Below, piece by piece: positions 11,922-21,465 of a stretch of DNA of 64,000 nucleotides. Each line of letters begins with the position of its first letter. Within the stretch, counting starts at the first letter, position 1. The DNA lies in contig JAHLKF010000007.1 in the NCBI GenBank assembly GCA_025558075.1, positions 310,001-374,000 of the forward strand, written 5' to 3'. The position numbers and the translations under genes are program-made. The DNA is from Gaertneriomyces semiglobifer (taxonomy: Eukaryota; Chytridiomycota; Chytridiomycetes; Spizellomycetales; Spizellomycetaceae). The notes under the pieces were generated by a model. The model was given only the letters and a program-made list of their open reading frames with translations, was not told the DNA's origin and did no database searches.

Positions 11922-14697
11922 ATGCCGGGGGATCTACCTCCCACTCTGGCGCCTCTGCACTTTTCCAGTGCCGACGCCATCAACGATAGTCTTGAAGAGG
12001 TGGGACGCGATGGACGGAGCACATTAGGCAGGACCAGTGTGCCGTCGTCGCCGCTGAAGGATCGGTCGATGGTGAACAGTTCGGGGAACTTGTCGAGCAT
12101 ATGGAGGAGGAAGGGTGGCTCGAAGCATAGTTTAGACAGGAATACTCAAATGACCGCTGGAACGATACCGGTATGTCTTCCTGTCCTTGTGAAAAAGCGA
12201 GAAAGGTACATCTTAATTGACTGATTTTTGATGTTTCTTGTCACGTTAGCGTCAAGTGCGAGACCCTGGTATGGCGATGGACTTTGAGAAGCTTCTGCTG
12301 TCGACCGAAACCAAGAAACTCACCATCACACCCGACCAAATGAAAAGCATTGAAGTCAACAAAAACCGAGCGAAGCTCGAAGCTAAAGCCGCAGTGGTTG
12401 AGAACGATCCTGGATTGCTTAACCTCGTCCGTGGGAAATCGGAATTGGATACCGATGACGATTCTTCGTCCATTGACGCTTACATCGCGATCGGAGCCAA
12501 CAAGAACAAGGAAAAGGAAAGTCATTGGGCAGAATTTTTACGTACCACTACTCCCGACGATCTAAAACCGGGCGCTCGACCGGCTGCGCGGACATCGACG
12601 ACGTCAGTGCTACCACCGAGTCCGCCACGGTCGTCAAGTGAGACCAACGTGCGGGCTAGTTTGGGCGATCTGAGGAGTCAGAACCGAATGCAACCCATCA
12701 TTGAACAATCTCAGTCGTCGAACGGATTGAGGGCCAGAGCGTTGTCCGCGCAACAGATATCACCTGGCACCTCTTTAGGCACCTCGTTGGGTATCTATGG
12801 GACATTGACGTCTCAATACGGAAAGGCCAATTCAGATGGCGCGTTGGGAGAGGATATATATGCCGTATCGTTTACCGCAAAGCAAGGGTTTCTGGATGAG
12901 GCCGTGCATAGAGATTCAGATGCACATCGGGAAAGGACCCAGATTACGGATAAATCAAGCAGACCGTCACTCCAGACTGTGGACTTGCCGTCGCCTACCA
13001 GGGGTGTGATGTCAGCTGTGGACTCGCCGAGCAGACCTAGTTTGACATCTCGCGACGAATTGATGGATTCCGATGATGAAGATGAACTACCGCTATCTTC
13101 CCGTCGCAAAAGCTCATCACACGTTCCGCGATCGGATTCGCTGGCAGAGTTCTTGCGCTCTACTGAACCGCCTTACTTGCGAACAGCCTCGAACAACGCT
13201 CAGAAAGAAAAGAGCAAGGATAAGGATAAGGACAAGGACCAAAAGAAAAAGATGAAATCCGCATTACGTCTGTTTTCGCTCGGCAGCAAAAGCAAAAGCG
13301 GGAGCAATATGACGTTAGGGCCACAGACGCCGCTCGGGTCATTTTACAGTTTGGGTTCTTCGAATGCTTTGATGGACGGTTTCGCGTCGGGGGCTCAACA
13401 ACCCGCTCAACCCGCTCCACAAACTGGTGGGCGCAAACCGCCCAAGTACACCATGATCAAAATCCCTTACGACACAACGGGGCATATCAACCCGCCCAGC
13501 GCGTCCTCTGAATACATTCACACCCGTCACTCTTCCACTGTTGGTGACATGCGATCTCGGAAGAGCGATGCCAGTGGTATGGACAGCTTGGGATCCCTCG
13601 ATTCCGATCGTCGAACAAGTTCGCATCCCAGCATGTATGACGGCAAGGAGTTTGACCCATATGCAAAGGGCGACTTGCCGCCCGTCCCGCAAGTTCCCGA
13701 AAAGTATGCGAGTGCGACGCGAAACAGTTCGAAGAAAAATGGGTCGTCCGTGAGGAGTCCAAGTCGGGCGTCGATTCAGAGTGTGTCGACGACAATGTCG
13801 ACAACGGGACATTTGGAGGGACTGGTAACCACGATTATGGTCGATCGGGCGGTTGAGACTGAAGGAAATGAACGCGAGCGGATAGAGGATGTTTCTCACG
13901 GACACGACGCGACCAACCAAGTGAAAATGCCGGCGAACGGTGAGCTGGATATCACATCGGATGTTCCTATTGAAGAAAGGGATCAGGCAAAAAGTCCGAC
14001 TTCGAATGGATTAGAAAGGGCGGGGAAAACGATGAGTTTTGAGCAAGCTTTGCGAGATCTAGCAGATCTGATTCCAGGAAGAACGCCAATCAGTGCTATT
14101 CATGCCGACCACCAGCATGTGGTTTCTGATTCACCACCCCCAGTGGCCACGACCACAGAGGATGCCATCCCCGACCAGGGTATAAAGCACGATGCCCCGC
14201 AAAAACAGGAGAGCACCAAGGCGGTATCACCAGAAGAGATCCCATTGCCCGAATCCTTGGTGTCGTCACCCGAACAGAAACGCCGGGCCTACTCGGACGT
14301 TTCCTCACAAACTATTCACGACGTCTTAGTTGCCGAAACAATCTACTTGCCGTACCCCGAAAACCCCTTCCCAGAAGTCCCCGTCCATGGCGAGTTCGTA
14401 GAAGGATTGAAATGTGAGGACTGCTGGAGCCAACAACGGCAAGAAGTGGAGGGATGGTGTCGCGGGTTGGTGGATGGGATTGTAGATGACATATGCGGAG
14501 AGAGTGTGACGGCCAAGATGGAGAGAGAGAAGGGGGAGAGGGAAGTACAGTTGGAGCTTCGTGTTGCGGAACTGGAGAAGCGGTTAGAGATGTTTGCCAG
14601 CGTTGCGCGGGATGCCATATTGAGTGTGTCCATGAAGAACCGGGAATTGGAGGGTGAGGTCAAGGAGTTGAAGCGGCGGTTTGGTGTAGCGGGGTGA
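11922..14697 (+). CDS. Large disordered protein with conserved N-terminal motif and C-terminal coiled coil
   Basis: Two exons, 11922-12170 and 12250-14697, with a 79-nt GTATGT...GTTAG intron in phase 0, encode 898 aa. I do not recognise a named family. Just after the splice site is a compact segment (VRDPGMAMDFEKLLL) that looks conserved rather than random. The central ~650 residues are Ser/Pro/Lys-rich and disordered, including KDKDKDKDQKKK near nt 13225 and several polyproline patches suited to SH3 or kinase binding. Near the C-terminus an ordered element with two cysteines (KCEDCW, nt ~14410) precedes a coiled coil of about 55 residues (nt ~14510-14690). The architecture suggests a scaffold or polarity/cytoskeletal adaptor, but this is inference. 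Both the first-exon ATG and the splice phase are well supported by the sequence. Confidence 0.7.
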
Positions 14698-15319
14698 AAG
14701 CGGGAATGGATAGGTTATGGGATGCTAAAGCGATGGGATACATGAATACGTGGGGTGGAGGTGCCTTGTTGCTGTATCGTGGCCGAGACCATTCACTTGA
14801 GTGAACCGGAAGTGAACAGTTCGTACATGCCATTTTGAGCGACGCTGTTGGTCAGGGAAACGTTCACATGCGACCTGGCAGGTTTTTTCCACAGTCGCCC
14901 CGTTGGCCGGTTCTATGCCAAGAAGAAATTTATGAATTGCAAGATGAGCTTTAATGCGAATGACGGCGCCCTTTCTATGACAGTTGGTGAACACTTCTAT
15001 GCAACGACCCTGTATTCATAGTTTTGGTCGTTGTTTATGTTGTTGTGAGGTTGAGATAGATGTAAAGATACTCGGAACCGAGAGGTTCTTTTTTACCACC
15101 AAGAATTTTGTTTTGAAGTTGACTTATTGCGAAATTGTGACAGTACAATGAAGCCAAGGAACTTTATTCTGCAGGTAGTTACACCTGTATACACTTGCAG
15201 GGCAGCTGAGTTAATTGTTGTCGGCATCTGAGCAACCAGGACCGATATCCGTGCAAATTCAATCGTATTGTGTACAAACGCTCAAAATGTGAGGAACTTG
15301 CAATTTTCCCGTACCAATC
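14698..15319. other. Intergenic spacer between convergent genes
   Basis: About 620 bp between the coiled-coil protein gene (+) and the small heat-shock protein gene (-). A minus-strand ORF at 14725-14994 has no recognisable features and no splice partner, so I leave it unannotated. Both 3' UTRs presumably lie here. Confidence 0.5.
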
Positions 15320-16302
15320 TTACATGATGGTGATCACCGTACCCCCTTTCTTCTTGGGAACACACACCTCCAGCAATCCGTTCTCATACTTGGCTTTGAC
15401 TTTGGGTTTGTCAAGCGCAGGAGCAGCGGGGACATCCTGTTTCTCACCCTCATTCTTCTGTGATGGATGTTCCGATTGCGGTTCCTTCTCAGTCGGAGTA
15501 TCGGTCCTGTTGACATCTGTGTTCCTGTCAACGTCTGCATCTACATCTGCTGTCGTCGGTAAATTGATGATCTTGCGAAACCGTCCAATGTGACGTTCGC
15601 GAACACGCGAGGTGGCGGATTCGAAGCCGTGGTGGGGGGATGTACCGTGGATCGTCAACTAACACCGTTTGGTCAATCCAATTTTGTTTTGTTCAAGTGC
15701 CATCAATGTGTTTTGAATGCAGAGCACGCCGCCGGTGGGAAGAAGGGCGAAAGAAAATCATTGAGAACCGTTGGTGAGAAAACAACAAACCGTGGGAAAA
15801 ACAAAGAGGTGATATACATGCGTCTACGCTTAAAGCGGCGCGCTTTCCGTCGACCTTTGCAAATGATGTGGGGAGTTTCTTACCTGATAGCCTTCCATCT
15901 CGATCTTGATATCATGTTTAGGCACGCCGGGGAGGTCCACATGGATAACAAACGCTTCGTCCGTCTAAACAAATTTCAACCCATGGTCAAAAATCATAAC
16001 TGTAACATGCATATCATGTTTTTGACGCACTTCAAATACATCCGCAGTAGGTCGCCATATCACATCTCCCTTGTCGGTGTACAGCAAGCGGGAAGGGACG
16101 TGGCGCGGAATACGGTGCGCGATGTCTTGGAGGGCGGGAGTAGGGACCGCCGTGCTCTGGAAGAAATCGCAAAACAAACATGACATGCGTGAGAAAAACA
16201 GAGAACATGCACAAACGGTCATATGGACTCTTAACAGAAAATAACAGTTACCCAATCCATGCATGGGTCTTGGTACGTCTCCGTAGTAGGCCCCAGATCC
16301 AT
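15320..16302 (-). CDS. Small heat-shock protein (Hsp20/alpha-crystallin family)
   Basis: Four exons on the minus strand: 16302-16252, 16156-16031, 15964-15884 and 15658-15320, giving 198 aa with all junctions in phase 0. Introns are 95, 66 and 225 nt. The spliced product reads as one alpha-crystallin domain: PTADVFETDEAFVIHVDLPG crosses one junction, KIEMEGYQLTIHG crosses the next, followed by RERHIGRF and the C-terminal KAKYENGLLEVCVPKK. A charged Asp/Thr/Glu-rich insert of about 50 residues lies between the GRF strand and the last beta-strands, a common fungal feature. sHsps are ATP-independent holdases that form oligomers in the cytosol. The C-terminal I-x-I-type motif (VITIM) is at the very end. 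The first exon is the least certain part; the frame stays open upstream and an additional 5' exon is possible. Confidence 0.85.
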
Positions 16303-16862
16303 TCTTTCGATTTCGATGCAGCTGTCTGTCAAATTTGGCGTGGTGTCTTTTTGGTAACAGCTTATATTGACCAGAATGTTTGACACAACGAGGAACCGCA
16401 GGTAGTGAAGGTGATAACTCTCAAGCTGCTTCTTCCATGACGCTCCATGAACCCCATTTATCAAAGAAATCAAAGTACGAAAGCCACGCTCTCACAAATC
16501 ATTCGGCCTTTACGGGGCTTTTGCGACTTGTGTTGACGGCACCAAAGCCCATGCACCGCAACTAAGGAAGAACTGCAAATGGGCTTGTAGGACATGGCGG
16601 ATTACTGCACAAGATATCACAAGCAGATGAACTTGACGTGGGCGTTGAAACCCGAAGGATTTTACTGATACGAATGCAAGGACACAGCATGTATTTAGAT
16701 GTCAAAGAAGTATATTCAAGCAAAGAAGGGTGCCAAAACCCAAAACAACAACTGACAAACGCATTTACAAATAAAAAACTTGAGAATAGTCAAAAAAAAT
16801 CAGGGCACTGTGAACCAGCAAGGTTCACATGACACGAGTAGTACCAGCGGTGGTAACGACAT
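16303..16862. other. Intergenic spacer
   Basis: About 560 bp between the start of the sHsp gene and the stop of the next minus-strand gene. Only short ORFs without recognisable features are present. It should contain the sHsp promoter; I looked for heat-shock elements (repeated nGAAn) and did not see a convincing array by eye. Confidence 0.4.
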
Positions 16863-17711
16863 TCATATGGCAGTCGTCAAAGCGGCACTGTTACTTGTAC
16901 CAGAGGCGCTGACGGGAGGATTGACTCTCATCCATTCCTTTTGACGCTTTAAACCCAATTCCTTGAGTGCACTCTCGACTTCCTGCTCAGCACGGCGTGC
17001 GTTCCATCGTCGCGAACGTCTGGGTCCCTTTTTCTTTTTTTCCACGATGGGAGGTATGGGCACTTCTTCACAAAGAGATTCATTGTCCGAGTCGTATCCG
17101 TCCTTATCGTCTCTATATCCAGCGCTAAGATGCGGCACATCGGGGGGAGCGGCAGCATTTGTCTTGTTCGACTTTTTACCCCACGTCCATTTCAAGCTCC
17201 AGAGACCCTTCTTCTTTTTAGGCAGATCGTGCTGATCCTGATCCTCTTTAGAGATAATGACGTCCGTGCCAATCAACGCGTTGAGAGTATCGATCCAAAC
17301 ACGGCTCTTACTGTTGCCGCTGGGGATATCTAGGGTATCAGAGCCTTTGATGCCAACACCGTCATAGTTGGTGGGGAATCTGGTGAGTTGCGGGCCTGGG
17401 CAAGAGAGGCAAGGCTGCGAAGGTGTAATATATCCAGTACCATGACAAGATGGACATGAGTCCGAGTCGATGGGATACGGAGATTCGGCGGGTGGTATCA
17501 CCGGCTGGTGAAGCGAGTCCGAAAGATGGTCGAAGTCAGCAAGAGTGGCATCAGAGGACTCACTTGCACAAAATGGCAAAGGTGGCACTCCGACCAGATC
17601 CGAGTCTGGTCGGAGTGAAAGTGGTTCTTTTAATACATCGAGTGTGTGATGGTTGTCGTCGTTCAAGATGGCGGTGGATGTGGACCTGGGTGCAGACGGG
17701 TGCGATGGCAT
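16863..17711 (-). CDS. Hypothetical protein with DnaJ-like CxxCxGxG zinc motif
   Basis: A single-exon 282-aa ORF. At aa ~85-103 it has CPSCHGTG...CLSC, which is half of a DnaJ-type cysteine-rich zinc module: one CxxCxGxG repeat followed by a CxxC. No J domain is present. Downstream are a Trp/Lys-rich patch (LWSLKWTWGKK), an acidic Ser/Asp/Glu segment and a basic stretch (KKKKGPRRSRRWNARRAEQE) leading into a short helix. The gene carries a perfect 13-bp inverted repeat in its 5' third (see findings). It has a long intergenic region upstream. Function is unknown; zinc binding through the four cysteines is likely from the spacing alone. Confidence 0.55.
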   Translation of the reverse strand: MPSHPSAPRSTSTAILNDDNHHTLDVLKEPLSLRPDSDLVGVPPLPFCASESSDATLADFDHLSDSLHQPVIPPAESPYPIDSDSCPSCHGTGYITPSQPCLSCPGPQLTRFPTNYDGVGIKGSDTLDIPSGNSKSRVWIDTLNALIGTDVIISKEDQDQHDLPKKKKGLWSLKWTWGKKSNKTNAAAPPDVPHLSAGYRDDKDGYDSDNESLCEEVPIPPIVEKKKKGPRRSRRWNARRAEQEVESALKELGLKRQKEWMRVNPPVSASGTSNSAALTTAI

Positions 17712-19180
17712 ATGCGCATGTACGTGGTGGGTGGCAGTTTGGCGAGTGTAGGCCGAGAAAACTCTAGTTGATCGCCGTTACTGCTGTTGCGTTGTTCAAT
17801 GTTCAACAGCTGCGCTTACAAGGACGTGTGCGAAGGAGGCGAGAGGGCGATGCGTCGTTCCTGCTCGATCGAGGTCACTGTGTATGTGTGTGTATGTGTG
17901 TAGGTGCTGTGGGTGGAGGCGAGCGGGGGGGAATAATTTATATCCTCGGGTATTTATACGCTATTAGTAAAGAGTATCGGGAGAATGCGGGAGGAGGGGT
18001 GTGTGGGAAAGGAGTGTGGCAAGTCAAAACGGGGTGAATAATGTTGAATTTGGAGCCGCGACGGGGAAAGGGGAGAAAAGAACAATGGAGACAGGCTCAG
18101 CTGCTCAATTCAAGCTCAGGTGGTTGTTGGTGTGCTTGGTAATTGGTGTTGGGGAATTGGAAGGGGGGAATCTTTCCGCTGACGTCCTTTTTAAACTCGG
18201 GCTTGTGTTGTTGCTGTGCCAAAGGTTCAAAGGGGGAGGGGGGCACTGTTGGCATTCATAGCAAACTCTATTAGGGCTACAACTTGCGCCCTCCCATAAT
18301 GATATTATAATTATGCTTCTCGTATATCGCGATTAGAGTCCGCCTAATCAATGGTCGTGGAAAGTGGGAAGCACAGACCCACGCGCTCGGCTCATGGGTG
18401 GCGTATTGCGCGAGTGCGCGCGTGTATTTCTGTGTTGAATGACCTGTGAGTCATATCCACTCACCAATGTTATTGAACAATCGCCCAACGTTGCTTGTTA
18501 ACAGTTTGTTTGTGATATGCGATGACTCTGCTGGGTTCGGTCACGCGCCCCCCTTTTGCGTTTGATTGATTGATGCTTCGATTATCATATCGCATTCAAA
18601 TTCAAATTCACAGCGGCAAGATGATCCAGATCCAAAAAGATAATAAATGGAATCTGCGGAACCTTTTGCTCCTTTTTGAGTATCAAGAATATGGAACCTT
18701 GTTGGAGTCGAAAATGAAATTGAGATCCATTCAATTCATCCATTGGTATTCCATTGGCAAGCAATGTATATATGTAAATAATAGTAGCTTTCAGCCTGCA
18801 TTTCCATAACAAACATTTAATATTCCTAAATTGAAATTCCAATGGTTGGCGCACAGCAGCAAGAACTCTCGGAAGCGGTTTCGGAAGATGTAGCGCGGGA
18901 AAGTCTCCCTTGCCGCAGACATAATCTGTCTCTTGTTTGGGGACGTTAGGCACTGACACGATGATTCTACGCCATTTGGGTTGCGGAGAATTGCTGCTAG
19001 AAGCTCCTTTTAGAGAGAGCTCTTGGAACTCTACCAATACCGGACCAACGCCGACAATTCAAAGTCGCCAGATCTTGCAAGGTATGCAAGTATAGATAAC
19101 CATTGAGTGCCTGTTCACCTTTTATGTCAGCAACTCCGCTCACGCGAGAGTTTGGTTTTGCGCGTACAGGTACTCGACAG
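17712..19180. other. Long gene-poor intergenic region
   Basis: The first ~600 bp upstream of the 17711 start include a TGTGTATG run near 17880-17900, followed by a purine-rich G-tract region to about 18240, probably promoter and 5' UTR of that gene. Around 18585-19037 minus-strand frames read like protein in short pieces but do not form a gene with consistent splice signals. I see no rRNA, snRNA or mobile-element coding sequence. Confidence 0.35.
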
Positions 19181-19660
19181 CTACAAAACGGCCTCACAAG
19201 AGTACTGAGGAAACAAGTCCTTCTCTGCCCAGCAGTACGGCACCGACGCTTTGTCGAATGGATGGATTACGATCGCATCAGCTGTTGATGGCCAGGATCA
19301 GATAAAGATGCCAATTGTTTATGAAGAGGCATGACATATCAATACGTACCGCGTAATTCGACACAGTCGAAGGAAATATCGAGGCTATGGATCTGTGCCA
19401 GGTATGCGCATCGCGGACGTGACAAGCGGCGTTTAGCAGCGGCTTGGTACTGGGATATGTTGTTGTAAAGGATGGAGAACTCCGTTGCGCCCGCATTTCT
19501 CGTGATCGTGCTTTCCAGCGGGTGATTCTGGCCGTATGCCGCGGGGAAACCGTGTGGTTCTGGGACGATACCGACGGCAACCACTTTGGTCGACTCGAGG
19601 AAATGTTTGTGACCTATTTCCCCGGCCCGTCAATGGATTGTTGCGAGCTCTTCTGCGACG
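19181..19660 (-). CDS. Spliced gene of unknown function, 5' part unresolved
   Basis: Two 3' exons are supported. One ends at 19350 with donor GTACGT; the last runs 19281-19181. They are joined in matching phase over a 68-nt intron (19282-19349). The C-terminus reads CVELRADAIVIHPFDKAS... QYSCEAVL. The upstream exon is open to about 19660, where an AAATAG acceptor (ending near 19620) may precede another exon. The N-terminus cannot be fixed, because three frames upstream remain plausible. No family recognised. The intron length, phase match and ordinary amino-acid composition argue for a real (or recently real) gene. Confidence 0.35.
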
Positions 19661-19861
19661 CGGACGCGGCCACAACGTTTTGAATGCGCAAAGGCGAAAT
19701 TCTGATCTGTCGGTGTAGGAAGTGCACGTTGCCTGCGTCCTCGTCGAGTATGTCCGGGAGAAACATGTGTGGCTGTTTTCCGCCCTCCAGCCCTTTTTGC
19801 GGTTCGTCATGGCGGGGTTGCTTCTCTCGTTGGTCCGCTCTGCTCATCATTTCAAACATCA

Positions 19862-19956
19862 GGAGATGCATATATGACTGGCATGCCCGTCAAATATGCC
19901 CCACCAATCCGCAACCAGGTGGCTAGTCTTGACAACTGGTTGCGGATGGGTGTCTT
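19862..19956. repeat. Hairpin repeat element, copy A
   Basis: About 95 bp, roughly 82% identical to copy B at 20529-20623 and in the same orientation. It contains a 10-bp perfect inverted repeat (CCGCAACCAG at 19909-19918, CTGGTTGCGG at 19936-19945, 17-nt loop) and a second smaller hairpin (TGACTGGCA/TGCCCGTCA, 19875-19892, one mismatch). Differences between copies fall in the loops and not preferentially in third codon positions, which favours a structured DNA or RNA element over coding sequence. Confidence 0.7.
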
Positions 19957-19976
19957 CCAATCCATCCCTTTGGCTA

Positions 19977-20922
19977 TCAAGCGCCGTTGTCGTCCATCTT
20001 TTTGTAGGGGTAATAGAGGTGGAGGTGGATGCGGAGGCGCAGGTAGCCATTTTTTCCCTTTTCATCTTCAACTTGAACAGACCGCATGTAGTCGTGCGCC
20101 AGAAGATCTACAAAACAATCCAGCACAGGATCTCCAGAGGTTGAGGAGCCACCATGGCATAAGACGCGTTGCCTGAGGAAGGTACCCATCATTATCAGGT
20201 CTTGTTCATCCTCAGTCATGTCGATAAAACCAAGGCCATCCTGGAAAGGCCAATACATGCCTTTCGGCCAACGCAAAATCCATCAAGCACGGTTGTCAGT
20301 GCTTGGTTCTTTCCCATCGTCATCGGCAACGCCCAACGGACTCCCTTCTGTCCAACCTTAACGCAGCATTATCCTCCTTGCAAATCCATCTAGGGGATTC
20401 ATATGCGTCCTTGAGGTGAAAGTCTGGGGCGCTTGAAGTGTGGTCTTCTGTGGTCTGATCATCAATGACGCCTCGGTGGCCAAAGCGCTCGTAGAGGTCG
20501 TTTTTTTCTCAATTGCGACTGGGCGAGCGGAAATGCATATATGACTGACATCCATGTCAAGTATGTACCACCCACCCGCAACCAGCTGGCTGCTTTTTCC
20601 AGCTGGTTGCGGATGGGTGTCGTGCGTCACTCTGTGTGAAATGGTGCAACGACCCCCTCTACCTCTGGAATCCTCTGTTCTAGGATTTTCCTCACTTTGG
20701 ACCAGGAAACTCCTCAAAAAGGTTGAGATCGCCAGCCAGGGCATACTCTAACTGACGGCCGAGACGTTGTACGCAGGTGTTTTTGTTGCGTATCGCTGCT
20801 GCGGAATGTGTGAGGCGGAAGCTGGAAAGTTGTGCAATGAGTGCTCTTTTATATTTCCCCTGACCATACCCAACACCAATGACATCCAAGACTGACTGAC
20901 AGCGGGAGCCCATCCAACGCAC
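19977..20922 (-). pseudogene. Fragmented gene, unknown family
   Basis: Three protein-like blocks lie on the minus strand. The first starts with an ATG at 20922 and ends near 20696 with a donor GTGAGG. The second (around 20500-20350) contains NDLYERFGHRG. The third (20280-19985) contains MYWPFQDGLGFIDMTEDE. The first block can be spliced (acceptor CACACAG near 20633) into a frame that runs through hairpin repeat copy B, but the second and third blocks are in different frames from that product and from each other, with stops between. I read this as a decayed gene interrupted by the repeat. An intron-rich functional gene is the alternative. No homologous family is recognisable by eye. Confidence 0.35.
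20529..20623. repeat. Hairpin repeat element, copy B
   Basis: Second copy of the 95-bp element, 667 bp from copy A. It has a longer perfect stem: CCGCAACCAGCTGG at 20576-20589 pairs with CCAGCTGGTTGCGG at 20599-20612 across a 9-nt T-rich loop. The neighbouring TGACATCCATGTCA (20543-20558) is a second palindrome. Stem sequences and an ATGCATATATGACT block are conserved between the copies. Confidence 0.7.
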
Positions 20923-20989
20923 GCAGTTTTCGATAACGAAACACCCTTACGGCCTTACGGTTTTTTTGTAAGTCGTACGACTCATCCGA

Positions 20990-21073
20990 GCTTCCGTGGC
21001 GCAATTGGTTAGCGCGTTCGACTGTTATCACTTAGCAATCGAGAGGTTGGCAGTTCAATCCTGCCCGGGAGCG
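20990..21073 (+). tRNA. tRNA-Asn (GTT) with a 10-nt intron
   Basis: The cloverleaf is complete. The acceptor arms GCTTCCG/CGGGAGC pair with one G-T, the D arm GCGC...GCGC is present, and the anticodon stem is TTCGA/TCGAG. The anticodon loop CT-GTT-A is interrupted after position 37 by about 10 nt (TCACTTAGCA) before the last loop base. The T arm has GGCAG-TTCAATC-CTGCC and the discriminator is G. A T5 run at about 21080 is a Pol III terminator. The intron position is canonical for nuclear tRNA genes. Confidence 0.9.
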
Positions 21074-21465
21074 AATATCTTTTTCCATCTTGATTGCGTT
21101 CAGCTTAATTAATTAATTGACCCTAACACCGCCGCCACACGAAACGCACTTCAAAGCGCCTCGACAGCCGCACCTTCTTTTCCCGCCCAAGATCGGCATT
21201 TTGTTGTTCTTCATCCGAACCATCTTGGTGAACGATTGGGAGAAGTCTACATATACAAGGACATTTGGAAAACGGGTTGCATGCGCTGCGTCTCTGCTCT
21301 CCCGTGTCGCTCTTGCCTGACTCCCGGCCGAGGTCCGTTTTGGTGAAATTCATGGGCAAACCACTTTTCTGGATTGGATTTACATAACCGCCTCATTGCC
21401 CCGCGGAGGACCCTGACGCCCAGCCCACGCGACGTATCCTTTAGCGTATCACCATTGCGTGCACA
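21074..21465. other. Intergenic spacer, promoter of the RING-type gene
   Basis: About 390 bp between the tRNA terminator and the ATG at 21466. Short overlapping ORFs carry no recognisable features. A TTAATTAATTAATTGA block at 21105-21120 is the only notable AT-rich element. Confidence 0.4.

Noticed and set aside
19862..20623. Hairpin repeats as exons of a protein family (DTHPQP...SHICIS in both copies)
   Set aside because: Substitutions between the copies are not concentrated in third codon positions and cluster in the loops, so a conserved peptide is not supported.
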